Positions 7,446-15,181 of a stretch of DNA of 15,192 bases are shown here, in pieces. Both the position numbers and the translations under genes were made by a program. This DNA comes from Hyphomicrobiales bacterium (GTDB lineage Bacteria > Pseudomonadota > Alphaproteobacteria > Rhizobiales > Aestuariivirgaceae): the NCBI GenBank assembly GCA_012032065.1, contig JAAURV010000039.1:1-15192 (forward strand), given 5' to 3'. Position 1 is the stretch's first letter; every line of letters starts with the position of its first letter. The notes beneath the pieces were generated by a model that worked only from the letters and a program-made list of their open reading frames with translations, searched no databases and was not told where the DNA came from.

Positions 7446-9194
7446 ATGGCCGCCCCCCAGTCCTCGCATTCGCAACCTGAAAAAGGCTGGCTCGCGCGCA
7501 TCAAGTCCGCGCTCTGCCGGATTGTGGGAAGCCCGTTTCTGCTCGTGGCGATCGCCTTCGCTGGCTTTGGCTACACCAACTACAAATTCTTCAATCCCGA
7601 GCCACAGGATGTGTGCGGCGACCTCGAGAAGGGTTCCGCGCCCCACAAGGCATGCCGCCAGAACATCGCCGAGGAGCAATTCAAGTACGGCTCGATGAAT
7701 GCGGAGAACGACCGCGGCATTCCTTATCCCATCTTTTACGTCATGCCGCGGGTCTTCCCGCAATGCCTGCCGGGCGGCGGTGTTGGCGGCTACCGCGCGC
7801 TTGGGATTCCTTGGGAGGAGGGGCGCGAGCTTCCCGTCGGTTTCTCGAAGCGCAGACTGGGCTTCGAGCGCGTGACGCAGACTTGCGCCGTTTGCCACGC
7901 GGCGAGCTATCGCATGAGCATCGCCGACAAGCCCACGATCGTTCCCGCGGGCCCCTCGCATACTACGCATTCGCAGGAGTTCCTGCGCTTCCTTGCCTGC
8001 GCGATCAAGGACGAAGACTTCTCGCTCAAGGGCATGTGGCAGGAGATCAAGCGCGAGTTCGATCTGGGTCTCGACGACTGGGCGATCTATGCGCTTCTGA
8101 TCCCCGTCGTCAAAATGCGCATCCAGGATCAGATCGACGGCTTCTCCTGGGCCGACAGCGAGATCGCGCCGGGCGTCAAGCGGCCCGATTGGGGACCGGG
8201 ACGCGACGACCCGATGAACCTCACCAAATTCTTCCTTCTGAACGCCGACCGCCGCAAGGACATGACCACCGGCAACGCGGACTTCCCGGCGATCTGGGAT
8301 CTGTCGTCGCGCGAGGCGGATTTCGTTTCGGTCGACGAAAAGAAATCCACGCGTGGCCCGCATGCGCTGAACTTCGGCGGCGAAACGCTCGATCCCCTGG
8401 CCGTCATCATGGATTCGGCCCTGGGGCTGGGCGCTCCTCCGGGGCCGCATTTCGAAAAGCAGATGAAGGAGATACGCGCCTATCTGCAGGGCAAGAAGCC
8501 GCCGCCCTATCCGCTGCTTGCCACCGTGAACCAGGATGACGCGCGCGCGGGTGCCGCGCTTTACCGGCGCGAATGCGCCGACTGCCATGAGGCGGGAGGC
8601 CGCTGGTACGGCAAGGCGGTGCCCATCGAAGCCATCGGCACCGACCGCACCCGCTTCGACACCTGGGCGCAGGAAGATGCCGACGGCGCCAACCGGGTCG
8701 CCGAGGAGATCGGCGTCAACCGGCGTCACATGGTGAAGAACATCGGTTATGTGGCGACCCCGCTCACGGGGCTGTGGTTGAAAGCGCCATACATGCACAA
8801 TGGCGGCATCGCCAACATGAAAGAACTGCTCACGCCGCCTTCGGAGCGGAGCCCCTATTTCTGGCGCGGCTGCGATCTCTACGATGACGAGAACATGGGC
8901 TTCGTATCGCGCTTCGCGAAAACCGAACCGTTGGCCGAGCGGCAGAAAACCGTCGTCGGCTACCGCGAGGCGCGGAAGAAGGGCGCGCGGGGCGAGACCG
9001 AACGCGAAGAAGTGCTGCTTCCGCCGCACAATCTGCATCGCGGCTTCGTGGGCGCCGAGGAAAGTGCCGCCTGTCCCTCGATCTGGCTCCAGAATTCGCG
9101 CGTGCCCGGCGACGGCAATCAGGGTCACGACTACGGCGCCTGGCTTGGCGAAACCGAGAAGCGCCAGCTCATCGAATATCTGAAAACGCTGTGA
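7446..9194 (+). CDS. Membrane-anchored di-haem cytochrome c, paralogue of the preceding gene
   Basis: The start chosen is the ATG at 7446, 11 bp after the previous stop and preceded by GAGGGAGA. The frame is open much further upstream, but that part overlaps the preceding gene. The 582-residue protein has one membrane segment near residues 26-46 (PFLLVAIAFAGFGY), then EEQFKYGS, GIPYPIF and LPVGFSKR, and two haem motifs, CAVCH at 147-151 and CADCH at 377-381. APYMHNGG with His451 corresponds to the conserved C-terminal His motif. The strings GIPYPIF and ELPVGFS are characteristic of proteins annotated as di-haem cytochrome c peroxidases, a RoxA-related group. Against its neighbour it has a charged insert near residues 500-545. 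With the previous gene it looks like a diverged tandem duplication that could form a heteromer. Confidence 0.85.
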   Translation: MAAPQSSHSQPEKGWLARIKSALCRIVGSPFLLVAIAFAGFGYTNYKFFNPEPQDVCGDLEKGSAPHKACRQNIAEEQFKYGSMNAENDRGIPYPIFYVMPRVFPQCLPGGGVGGYRALGIPWEEGRELPVGFSKRRLGFERVTQTCAVCHAASYRMSIADKPTIVPAGPSHTTHSQEFLRFLACAIKDEDFSLKGMWQEIKREFDLGLDDWAIYALLIPVVKMRIQDQIDGFSWADSEIAPGVKRPDWGPGRDDPMNLTKFFLLNADRRKDMTTGNADFPAIWDLSSREADFVSVDEKKSTRGPHALNFGGETLDPLAVIMDSALGLGAPPGPHFEKQMKEIRAYLQGKKPPPYPLLATVNQDDARAGAALYRRECADCHEAGGRWYGKAVPIEAIGTDRTRFDTWAQEDADGANRVAEEIGVNRRHMVKNIGYVATPLTGLWLKAPYMHNGGIANMKELLTPPSERSPYFWRGCDLYDDENMGFVSRFAKTEPLAERQKTVVGYREARKKGARGETEREEVLLPPHNLHRGFVGAEESAACPSIWLQNSRVPGDGNQGHDYGAWLGETEKRQLIEYLKTL

Positions 9195-9197
9195 GGG
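9193..9197 (+). promoter_or_regulatory. Ribosome binding site that favours the ATG at 9205
   Basis: GAGGG overlaps the stop of the preceding gene. It is 7 bp from the ATG at 9205 but only 1 bp from the ATG at 9199, so the later start (MSLAPKF) is the better choice. Confidence 0.5.
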
Positions 9198-9204
9198 AAT
9201 GGAC

Positions 9205-12150
9205 ATGAGCTTGGCGCCCAAATTTCCCGTTCCCGGCCTAACGCATCCCGACGACAATATGCTGCGCGATGAAATGCTGGCCGTAGGCGCGGTGCGTGAT
9301 GACATCGCCGAGCTCGAAAAGTCCGTGTACGGCAAAGGCAGTAAGGAATCATACTCCATCGGCCTCGCGCTTTCCGGCGGCGGCATCCGTTCGGCCACCG
9401 TCTCGCTCGGCGTAATGCAGAGGCTTGCGGGCGCCGGCCTCCTGAAACATGTCGACTATCTCTCGACAGTTTCCGGCGGCGGGTTCATCGGATCGGCGCT
9501 CACCTGGTGGCTCAGGGGAAACCATGGCGCGGAGAAAACCTTCGACACAGAGAAGAATTTTCCATTCGGCACGCTCGATCCCGCCGAACCGGAGGACGGG
9601 GACGAGCCGCGCCCGCCTTTGCAGTATTTACGCACTCAGGGCACATACCTGACGCCCAGCCGCCACATCACCATCTGGTCGGGCCTCGCCATTTTGATCC
9701 GCGCGATCTTCCTCAATCTCGTCGTATGGATTCCGATCACGGCGCTGGTGATGCTGGTCTTCCTGTGGGTCGGACAGCAGAATTTCATGCAAGGACTGCC
9801 GTGGATGGTGCGCATGGTGGCGCCCGATCTCCTCATCGAAGCCGCTACTGTTGTCGGTTCACGCGGGCAGATCGAGTTGAACCAGACCGTGCCAGCCTTC
9901 TTCCTGTTCATGATCCTCGCGGCAATCTTCATCTTCGCGCTCTTCGTCCTCGGAAGCCTCGGCCATTCGCTGCTCTCCTGGACAAGCCATCCGCCGCCGG
10001 GCGCCTCCAACTACAATCCGCCGCCGGGCAGGCGCTGGTACAGTTGGCTGCTCGTGGGGCTAACAGGCGTGTTGGGCATAGCGCTTGCGGGTTTCACCGT
10101 CTGGTGGCTGCACCCTGTCATCGAGCCGATGTTCGCGGACAAGCGTACGCTGCTGCCTGGTCTGGACATGACCGCGGGGCTAGCCGATCGCCTGGTCAAG
10201 GGTGTTGGTATTGTATTGGCGCTGGTGATCACCACGGTGATCGTCCTGGCGATCACCGGAAAGAAAGGCCGTCCGAATTGGCTGAGCCCGAAGGATGTAA
10301 CCGGCATCTTCGCGGTGTGTGCCATCTTGACGGCTCTACTGCTCGGCGCGGCCATCGCGGCCATTTACGATCGCCCCCGCCTGTCGTTATGGCTTCAATT
10401 CTTCTTCGCCGCAGGATGCATCTCCTTCGCCTACTATCTCGTCAGCATGCTCATCCGCTATTTCATGCGGCACGAGCGGTTTGGCGAGCGCCGAACGCCC
10501 GCCGACGAAGATGGCGCGCCGGCAGGCCAGCTCAGCATCACTGTCGACTACTTCTATTATGCCGCGCGGCGCCTGTTCGAGAAGAACTTCGGCATGTTTC
10601 TGTTCATCAGCCTCCTGCTTGTCGTGGTGGGATCGCTGCCCTTAGTTCACAGCTATATCGGCTACCGCGTCGGCGGCACAGGTACGGCGTTGGGCCTCTT
10701 GCTTGCGGCCGGCGGCAATCTCTATGGCCGCTTTGCGGGGCACGGGCGCTGGACATCGCTCTTCGTCATCGCCGGCGCCATCATCATCTGCTACAGTGTG
10801 CTCCTCGTCGGTTACAGCCTCGCCAGCGACGGAATGGGAGATGGCGTCAGCGCCACGAAACGCGCGCTGCTCGGCGCCGCCATATTCTTCGCCCTGATTC
10901 TCGGCTGGTTCGTCAACACCAACTATATCGGTCTGCACCGCTTCTACCGCGACCGGCTGATGGAAGCCTTCATGCCAGACTTCGCGTCGTCGTGGAGGCC
11001 TGACAAAGCGGCGCCCGCGTTCGGAAATGCGCCGTCGCGGCGCGCCAACGATTTCGAAATCTCCAAAGCCTGGCCACCTGCCGCGAATGGGGACAGAGCG
11101 TTGCGTGGCCCCTATCACATCGTCAACACCAATCTTGTCATTCCGAATTCGCCCACCCGTCACTACCGGCTGCGCGGCGGGGACAATTTCATTCTGAGCC
11201 CGTTGTTCTTCGGCTCCTCCGCCACAGGCTGGTATCACCCCGCAGATACCGATTTCGATGCCCTCTCTCTCGCCTCGGCAATGGCGATCTCAGGCGCTGC
11301 TGCAAATCCGCGTGGAGGTGCGGGCGGGCGCGGTCTCACCCGCAATGCCTTCGTTTCCCTCGTCATGAGCCTTCTCAATGTAAGGCTCGGTTACTGGGTG
11401 CCGAACCCGAAGATGGGAAAGAGGAGCTGGCTCTTGCCGAAGCGTCCCAACCATTTTTGGCCCGGCGGCGTGTATGCGCTCGGCAACGCTTTTTCGAAAG
11501 GCTACCGCGAGGACTCGAAATGGATCGAGCTTGCCGATGGCGGGCATTTCGAAAATCTGGCGCTTTACGAACTGGTGCGGCGGCGCTGCGGCCTCATCAT
11601 CGTTTGCGATGGGGGCCAGGACAACGCCTCTTCCTACGCCGATTTCGTCACCGCCATTCAGCGGATCGGCGAGGATTTCGGCGCCCGCATCCATCTCGAC
11701 ATGCAAGTGCGCCACGGCTCGCCGCCGAAAATTGAAACCTCAAGCCCGGCGCAGCTCATCACCTCGTCGAAGAACACCGACTATCCCAAGAGCGCGGAAT
11801 TCGCCGAGCGCGGCTATTTCGTTGCCCGCATCGACTACGGCAAGCGCGGCGGCAAAGGCTGGCCCAGGCAAGGCATCGTCATTTATCTCAAATCGTCGCT
11901 GATCAAGGACCTCGACATCCGCGCCAAGGGCTATGCCGGCGCCAACCCGCAATTCCCCAACCAGTCGACCGGCGACCAGTTCTTCGACGAAGAACAATTC
12001 GAAGCCTACCGCGAAGTGGGCTTCCGCATCTGCGGGCAGATGGTGAAGGACCTCGAACTCCTCGACCTCTTCGAAGGCCGAAGACCAAACCTCCGCAACC
12101 TGCGCAACAACCGCCACTTCTGGTGCAAGGCAAGGAACGCGTTTGATTGA
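9205..12150 (+). CDS. Patatin-like phospholipase split by a multi-pass membrane domain
   Basis: Patatin-type enzymes are Ser-Asp acyl hydrolases acting on phospholipids or neutral lipids. In this 981-residue protein the N-terminal half of the domain shows GGGIRS at 58-63 (oxyanion hole) and the nucleophile Ser90 in TVSGG. The C-terminal half has AISGAA near 694-699 and the catalytic Asp778 in LADGGHFENL. Between them, roughly residues 150-580, are about nine to eleven hydrophobic segments, ending in a NYIGLHRFYRDRLMEAFM signature that I associate with large membrane patatins. Catalytic halves on both sides of the membrane block must meet on the same face, probably cytoplasmic. It is the last gene of the operon, 10 bp after the previous stop. 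Both catalytic residues are present, so it is probably active. The link to the cytochromes suggests that it supplies or removes lipid substrates, which is inference. Confidence 0.85.
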   Translation: MSLAPKFPVPGLTHPDDNMLRDEMLAVGAVRDDIAELEKSVYGKGSKESYSIGLALSGGGIRSATVSLGVMQRLAGAGLLKHVDYLSTVSGGGFIGSALTWWLRGNHGAEKTFDTEKNFPFGTLDPAEPEDGDEPRPPLQYLRTQGTYLTPSRHITIWSGLAILIRAIFLNLVVWIPITALVMLVFLWVGQQNFMQGLPWMVRMVAPDLLIEAATVVGSRGQIELNQTVPAFFLFMILAAIFIFALFVLGSLGHSLLSWTSHPPPGASNYNPPPGRRWYSWLLVGLTGVLGIALAGFTVWWLHPVIEPMFADKRTLLPGLDMTAGLADRLVKGVGIVLALVITTVIVLAITGKKGRPNWLSPKDVTGIFAVCAILTALLLGAAIAAIYDRPRLSLWLQFFFAAGCISFAYYLVSMLIRYFMRHERFGERRTPADEDGAPAGQLSITVDYFYYAARRLFEKNFGMFLFISLLLVVVGSLPLVHSYIGYRVGGTGTALGLLLAAGGNLYGRFAGHGRWTSLFVIAGAIIICYSVLLVGYSLASDGMGDGVSATKRALLGAAIFFALILGWFVNTNYIGLHRFYRDRLMEAFMPDFASSWRPDKAAPAFGNAPSRRANDFEISKAWPPAANGDRALRGPYHIVNTNLVIPNSPTRHYRLRGGDNFILSPLFFGSSATGWYHPADTDFDALSLASAMAISGAAANPRGGAGGRGLTRNAFVSLVMSLLNVRLGYWVPNPKMGKRSWLLPKRPNHFWPGGVYALGNAFSKGYREDSKWIELADGGHFENLALYELVRRRCGLIIVCDGGQDNASSYADFVTAIQRIGEDFGARIHLDMQVRHGSPPKIETSSPAQLITSSKNTDYPKSAEFAERGYFVARIDYGKRGGKGWPRQGIVIYLKSSLIKDLDIRAKGYAGANPQFPNQSTGDQFFDEEQFEAYREVGFRICGQMVKDLELLDLFEGRRPNLRNLRNNRHFWCKARNAFD

Positions 12151-12206
12151 GGGGAATCTTGGCCACCCATCGAAACGTCCTTCAGAAGGCGGATCAACCA
12201 CTCAAA

Positions 12207-12329
12207 CCTCGTGCTGAGGTGCATCGCGGAACGCGATGCCTCGAAGCACGGCCGCGAGTCCGGGCGGAGAGTTCATCGCTTGCGGCACATGCTTCGAAGC
12301 CCTCCTGCGGAGGGCACCTCAGCATGAGG
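12207..12329. repeat. Multi-arm palindromic intergenic repeat
   Basis: The outer arms, 12207-12222 (CCTCGTGCTGAGGTGC) and 12314-12329 (GCACCTCAGCATGAGG), pair with one mismatch. Inside are a perfect 7-bp hairpin at 12221-12239, a long imperfect stem of 12241-12258 with 12279-12297, and a perfect 7-bp hairpin with a 3-base loop at 12299-12315. Together they can fold as a cloverleaf-like structure. The arm sequence resembles the interspersed palindromic repeats of Rhizobiales. It fills the main part of the 340-bp gap after the patatin gene. No other feature was found in 12151-12206 or 12337-12490. Confidence 0.65.
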
Positions 12330-12335
12330 ATTTTT
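12207..12335 (+). terminator. Possible intrinsic terminator of the six-gene operon
   Basis: The repeat's outer stem is followed at once by A and five Ts (12330-12335). It lies 57 bp after the patatin stop, and no other stem plus T-run is seen in the gap. The stem is long and complex compared with a normal terminator, so termination may be a side effect of the repeat. Confidence 0.35.
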
Positions 12336-12490
12336 GGGGAATGGCTTCAACCGAGAGCGCGAAGCCCTAATCATCCCCGTCCGTCGGCAGCCCGTTTTCG
12401 CCTGGCCGATCTTGATGCCTCCCGATAATCATGCAACCTTGAACACTATGACGCGCAATCAACAAATGATCAGCTATCAGAGATGACATC

Positions 12491-12757
12491 ATGAACCGGC
12501 GCGGCGTGGTTTTCCTGCTCGCACTTTCTGCAACCGGTAACGGTGCAATGGCCGCCGCGAGAACGAAGCAGAAATACTGGTATCTCCGTTCGAAAGGCTA
12601 TGGCAGCCCCGATAATGTCTCGGCGTTCAAGACGCAAGCCGAGTGCGAGAGCATGCGAAGGTTCATGATGAAGTCGAATGAACAATCGGGTGTCGACACC
12701 GGCTACTATGCGCGTTGCCTGAGCCGCATCCCATATGGCTGGAAGTTGCGCAGGTAG
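12491..12757 (+). CDS. Small secreted protein of unknown function
   Basis: This 88-residue product has a short signal peptide (MNRRGVVFLLALSA...GAMA) with likely cleavage near residue 21-23, leaving a basic periplasmic protein of about 65 residues. It contains KYWYLRSKGYG near residues 28-38 and two cysteines, Cys52 and Cys76, that probably form one disulfide. Its length, composition and signal fit small exported proteins of alphaproteobacteria, but I recognise no named family. A weak AGAG lies 8 bp before the ATG. A weak promoter-like pair (TTGAAC at 12439-12444 and ACAAAT at 12462-12467, spacing 17) sits upstream. It stands alone between the repeat and a convergent gene pair. The - strand open frame across the same interval has no motif and is taken as its shadow. 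Confidence 0.6.
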   Translation: MNRRGVVFLLALSATGNGAMAAARTKQKYWYLRSKGYGSPDNVSAFKTQAECESMRRFMMKSNEQSGVDTGYYARCLSRIPYGWKLRR

Positions 12758-13017
12758 TTTCGGATCTGAATCTTGCAGCTTCGGTCTTCCGCACTTCGGG
12801 CGCCATCCCGGATTGCGTCGAAGATTTCTTCGATCACCTACCGTTGCGCAGCACCTTCTTGCCCTTGTCTGAGTTATCACCGCGTCCCACGGCCCCCAGT
12901 GCGGAGGCGCTGACATTCTCCTTGCATCTACCTCTTTTTGCGAGTCCATCTCACTTGCGTAAGACTGAGGCAAAGCTGGTCCGCAGATCAAGGATAGTGA
13001 AACAGGACAGATCGATG
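12758..13017. other. Intergenic gap between convergent genes
   Basis: About 260 bp lie between the small secreted protein and the end of the DUF2314 gene. I see no gene and no clear terminator with a T-run. A short dyad, CGAAG and CTTCG around ATTT near 12819, is the only structure noticed. Confidence 0.4.
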
Positions 13018-13551
13018 CTATTTTTGATAGCCCTCTACTCCCCCGACTAACAATTCCCGATACTTCGCCCGTTCCTCCTCCGGCATCCTTCCGATCATCA
13101 CGCGGATGGTTTCGCCGCCTTTGATCTTGCCGTTGAGATTGTACTTCCAGTCCGAAATGTTGTCCGGGTTCACGGTCACGCGTTCGCCGAACTTCACGCT
13201 CGTGACGAACATCGGCTTGTTGGCGATGATGCAGGTGGCGGCCGCGGCGTTGCCCCTAATCGCGCCGCACCAGAAATGCTCGCTGCCGCCGTCCTCGACG
13301 ATCATCACCTTGAGGTAGAACTCGTTTTCGCCCGGTCCCGGTTGTGCGAACTTCTGCCAGAAACCCGGTAGCGCTTCCCTCGCCTTCATGATTGCGGCGT
13401 TCATTTCGGGATCGCGGGCGTCGAACTTGATCACCTTGTCGCCGATTTTCTCTTCGGCCTGGACTGGCGACACGAGGAGAAGCGAGGTCAAAAGGAGATC
13501 AGGAAAGCGCGCATGAACCGGGAGAATTGCCCCGACGTCATGCGATGTCAA
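13018..13551 (-). CDS. DUF2314 domain-containing exported protein, start uncertain
   Basis: The body matches DUF2314. Its typical features are an aromatic ..FYLKV..ED....EHFWCG strand pattern, NKPMFVTSVKFGERVTV, ISDWKYNLNGKIKGGETIRVM and a closing RM.EEERAKY. Function is unknown; family members are small and often exported or linked to stress or immunity loci. In the open frame the only upstream start is a TTG at 13551 with GAGG nearby, giving an unusual N-terminus before the hydrophobic stretch LLLTSLLLVSPVQAEE. An ATG at 13514 in another frame reads MRAFLISF and would join LTSLLLVSPVQAEE perfectly if the TTTT run at about 13492-13496 had one more T. Either the gene is frameshifted in its signal peptide or the read has an error. 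It follows the deaminase by 7 bp and is probably co-transcribed. Confidence 0.65.
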   Translation of the reverse strand: MTSHDVGAILPVHARFPDLLLTSLLLVSPVQAEEKIGDKVIKFDARDPEMNAAIMKAREALPGFWQKFAQPGPGENEFYLKVMIVEDGGSEHFWCGAIRGNAAAATCIIANKPMFVTSVKFGERVTVNPDNISDWKYNLNGKIKGGETIRVMIGRMPEEERAKYRELLVGGVEGYQK

Positions 13552-13558
13552 CTCGGCC

Positions 13559-14008
13559 TCACTCCTCGGCGATATCTTCCGCCCAAAGCTCCGGCTTCTC
13601 CCTGATGAAGCGGGTCATCAGCGCGATGCAATCGGGGTCGTTGGCGATCACCACTTCGACGCCGCGTTCGCGGAGCAATGACTCGTTGCCGCCGAAGGTC
13701 TGGTTCTCGCCCACCACGATGCGCGGGATGCCGAACTGGATAATCGTTCCGGTGCACATCATGCAGGGGCTGAGCGAAGTGTAAAGCGTTGTATCGCGAT
13801 AGGTCTTCTGGCGGCCGGCTTTGCGGAGCGCATCCATCTCGCCGTGCGCAATCGGGTCTCCGCCCTGAACGCGCTGGTTTCTTCCTTGCGAGACCAGGGT
13901 TTCGCCCCGCGCCAGCACCGAGCCTATCGGGCAGCCGCCTTCGTCGAAGCCGGCTTTGGCTTCCTCGTAGGCGATCCTCAGGAACTTCTTGTCTGTTTCC
14001 GACAACAT
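13559..14008 (-). CDS. Cytosine deaminase, yeast Fcy1 type (nucleoside deaminase superfamily)
   Basis: This enzyme type converts cytosine to uracil with a catalytic zinc. The 149-residue product follows yeast cytosine deaminase closely: AYEEAKAGFDEGGCPIG, HGEMD with zinc ligand His55 and proton shuttle Glu57, DTTLYTSLSPCMMCTG with Cys82 and Cys85, GIPR, VVGEN, and the C-terminal FI.EKPELWAEDI. Asp145 matches the yeast Asp155 that contacts the base. The length also matches (yeast 158). The ATG at 14008 is preceded by AGAGG at 6 bp. The longer open frame up to 14239 runs into the divergent promoter area and has no motif. It is not of the unrelated bacterial CodA amidohydrolase fold. The divergent BMP transporter next door supports a nucleobase salvage role. 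Confidence 0.85.
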   Translation of the reverse strand: MLSETDKKFLRIAYEEAKAGFDEGGCPIGSVLARGETLVSQGRNQRVQGGDPIAHGEMDALRKAGRQKTYRDTTLYTSLSPCMMCTGTIIQFGIPRIVVGENQTFGGNESLLRERGVEVVIANDPDCIALMTRFIREKPELWAEDIAEE

Positions 14009-14163
14009 GGCGGGCCTCTTTCGACGCGAGGCGCGATCATCGCCCGGCGCAGGTTTCCGCGCAACATTGCCTGTGGAGAAATTGCCCCTGTGTGGACAAG
14101 AGTTAACGGCGGTGCAAGTATCGCGGGCCACAGGGGCATCATCAAGCGTCAGGAGAAAACCAC
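14009..14163. promoter_or_regulatory. Divergent promoter region between deaminase and BMP transporter
   Basis: This 155-bp gap must hold promoters for both directions. On the + strand AGGAGA at 14151-14156 is a strong ribosome binding site 7 bp before the ATG at 14164. A weak TTGCCC/TAACGG pair is visible around 14085-14110, and I would not rely on it. Confidence 0.4.
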
Positions 14164-15177
14164 ATGGCACACAACATCTTCCGCCTGTCCCGCAGGCAAT
14201 TGCTGGGCTACTCGGCGGCACTGCCCTTCGCGGGCGCACTACCGCAGTTCGCCGCCGCGCAAAGCCCGATCAAGACGGCGGCGATCTATACGGTTCCCGT
14301 GGAGCAGCAGTGGGTCAGCCGCATCCACAAGGCCGCCAACGCCGCAAAAGAGCGAGGCGACATCGAGTATGTGTTTTCCGAAAAAGTCTCCAACACCGAC
14401 TATGAGCGCGTCATGCGCGAATATTGCGAGGCGGGCCAGCAGCTTATCGTGGGCGAGGCTTTCGCGGTGGAGGATGCGGCGCGCGCGGTGGCGAAGGACT
14501 ATCCCGACCGCGCCTTTCTGATCGGCTCGTCCTTCAAGCCCGATGCAGCGGCGCCGAATTTCGCGGTGTTCGACAACTACATACAGGATGCCTCGTATCT
14601 GACCGGCATCATTGCGGGGGCCATGACCAAGTCCGGCAGCATCGGCATGGTCGGCGGCTACCCGATCCCGGAAGTGAACCGGCTGATGAATGCCTTCATG
14701 GCGGGAGTGAAGGAATCCCGCGCGGATGCGAAGTTCCAGGTGGCCTTCATCGGCTCCTGGTTCGATCCGCCCAAGGCCAAGGAAACCGCGCTCGCCCAGA
14801 TCGACGCGGGTGCCGACCTGCTCTATGCCGAGCGTTTCGGCGTGTCCGATGCGGCGAAGGAGAAGGGCATTCTGGCGGTCGGCAATGTCATCGATACGCA
14901 GGCCGATTATCCGGAAACCGTTGTTGCATCAGCGCTTTGGCACTTCGAGCCCACCCTCGATGCGGCGATCGCGGCGGTTAAGGCGGGGAGCTTCAAGGCC
15001 GATGACTATGGCCAGTATTCCTTCATGAAAGCAGGGGGTTGCTCGATGGCGCCGCTCGGCACCTTCGATGGCAAGGTGCCGGCCGAAGTGAAGGCGAAGG
15101 TCGCGGAGAAGGAAGCGGCCATCAAGTCCGGCGCCTTTAGCGTGGCCATCGACGACAACGAACCCAAGTCGTCCTGA
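14164..15177 (+). CDS. BMP-family ABC transporter substrate-binding protein (Tat exported)
   Basis: This is the periplasmic binding component of a BMP/PnrA-type ABC importer, a group that carries purine or pyrimidine nucleosides and nucleobases. The 337-residue protein has a Tat signal, SRRQLLG at 9-15, then a hydrophobic stretch and likely cleavage after AAA near residue 32. The mature part begins IKTAAIYTVPVEQQWV and shows typical BMP features, including DNYIQDASYLTGIIAGAM, SGSIGMVGG, and FMAGVKE. A strong ribosome binding site supports the start. The permease and ATPase genes are expected downstream, beyond the window. Its divergent neighbour is a cytosine deaminase, so a nucleobase or nucleoside ligand is likely; the exact ligand cannot be read from the sequence. 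Confidence 0.88.
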   Translation: MAHNIFRLSRRQLLGYSAALPFAGALPQFAAAQSPIKTAAIYTVPVEQQWVSRIHKAANAAKERGDIEYVFSEKVSNTDYERVMREYCEAGQQLIVGEAFAVEDAARAVAKDYPDRAFLIGSSFKPDAAAPNFAVFDNYIQDASYLTGIIAGAMTKSGSIGMVGGYPIPEVNRLMNAFMAGVKESRADAKFQVAFIGSWFDPPKAKETALAQIDAGADLLYAERFGVSDAAKEKGILAVGNVIDTQADYPETVVASALWHFEPTLDAAIAAVKAGSFKADDYGQYSFMKAGGCSMAPLGTFDGKVPAEVKAKVAEKEAAIKSGAFSVAIDDNEPKSS

Positions 15178-15181
15178 TCCC

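Noticed and set aside
7263..9398. 711-residue open frame on the - strand
   Set aside because: It is antisense to verified haem motifs on the + strand, has no domain or ribosome binding site, and is an effect of high GC content.
9507..11003. 498-residue open frame on the + strand inside the patatin gene
   Set aside because: It is rich in Arg, His and Pro, as expected for a shifted frame of hydrophobic codons, and it has no motif.
12470..12991. 173-residue - strand frame over the small secreted protein
   Set aside because: It has no motif or ribosome binding site, and the + strand frame has a signal peptide and paired cysteines.
14009..14239. N-terminal extension of the cytosine deaminase
   Set aside because: The extension has no family similarity and runs through the divergent promoter and into the BMP gene. 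The ATG at 14008 has a good ribosome binding site and gives the family length.
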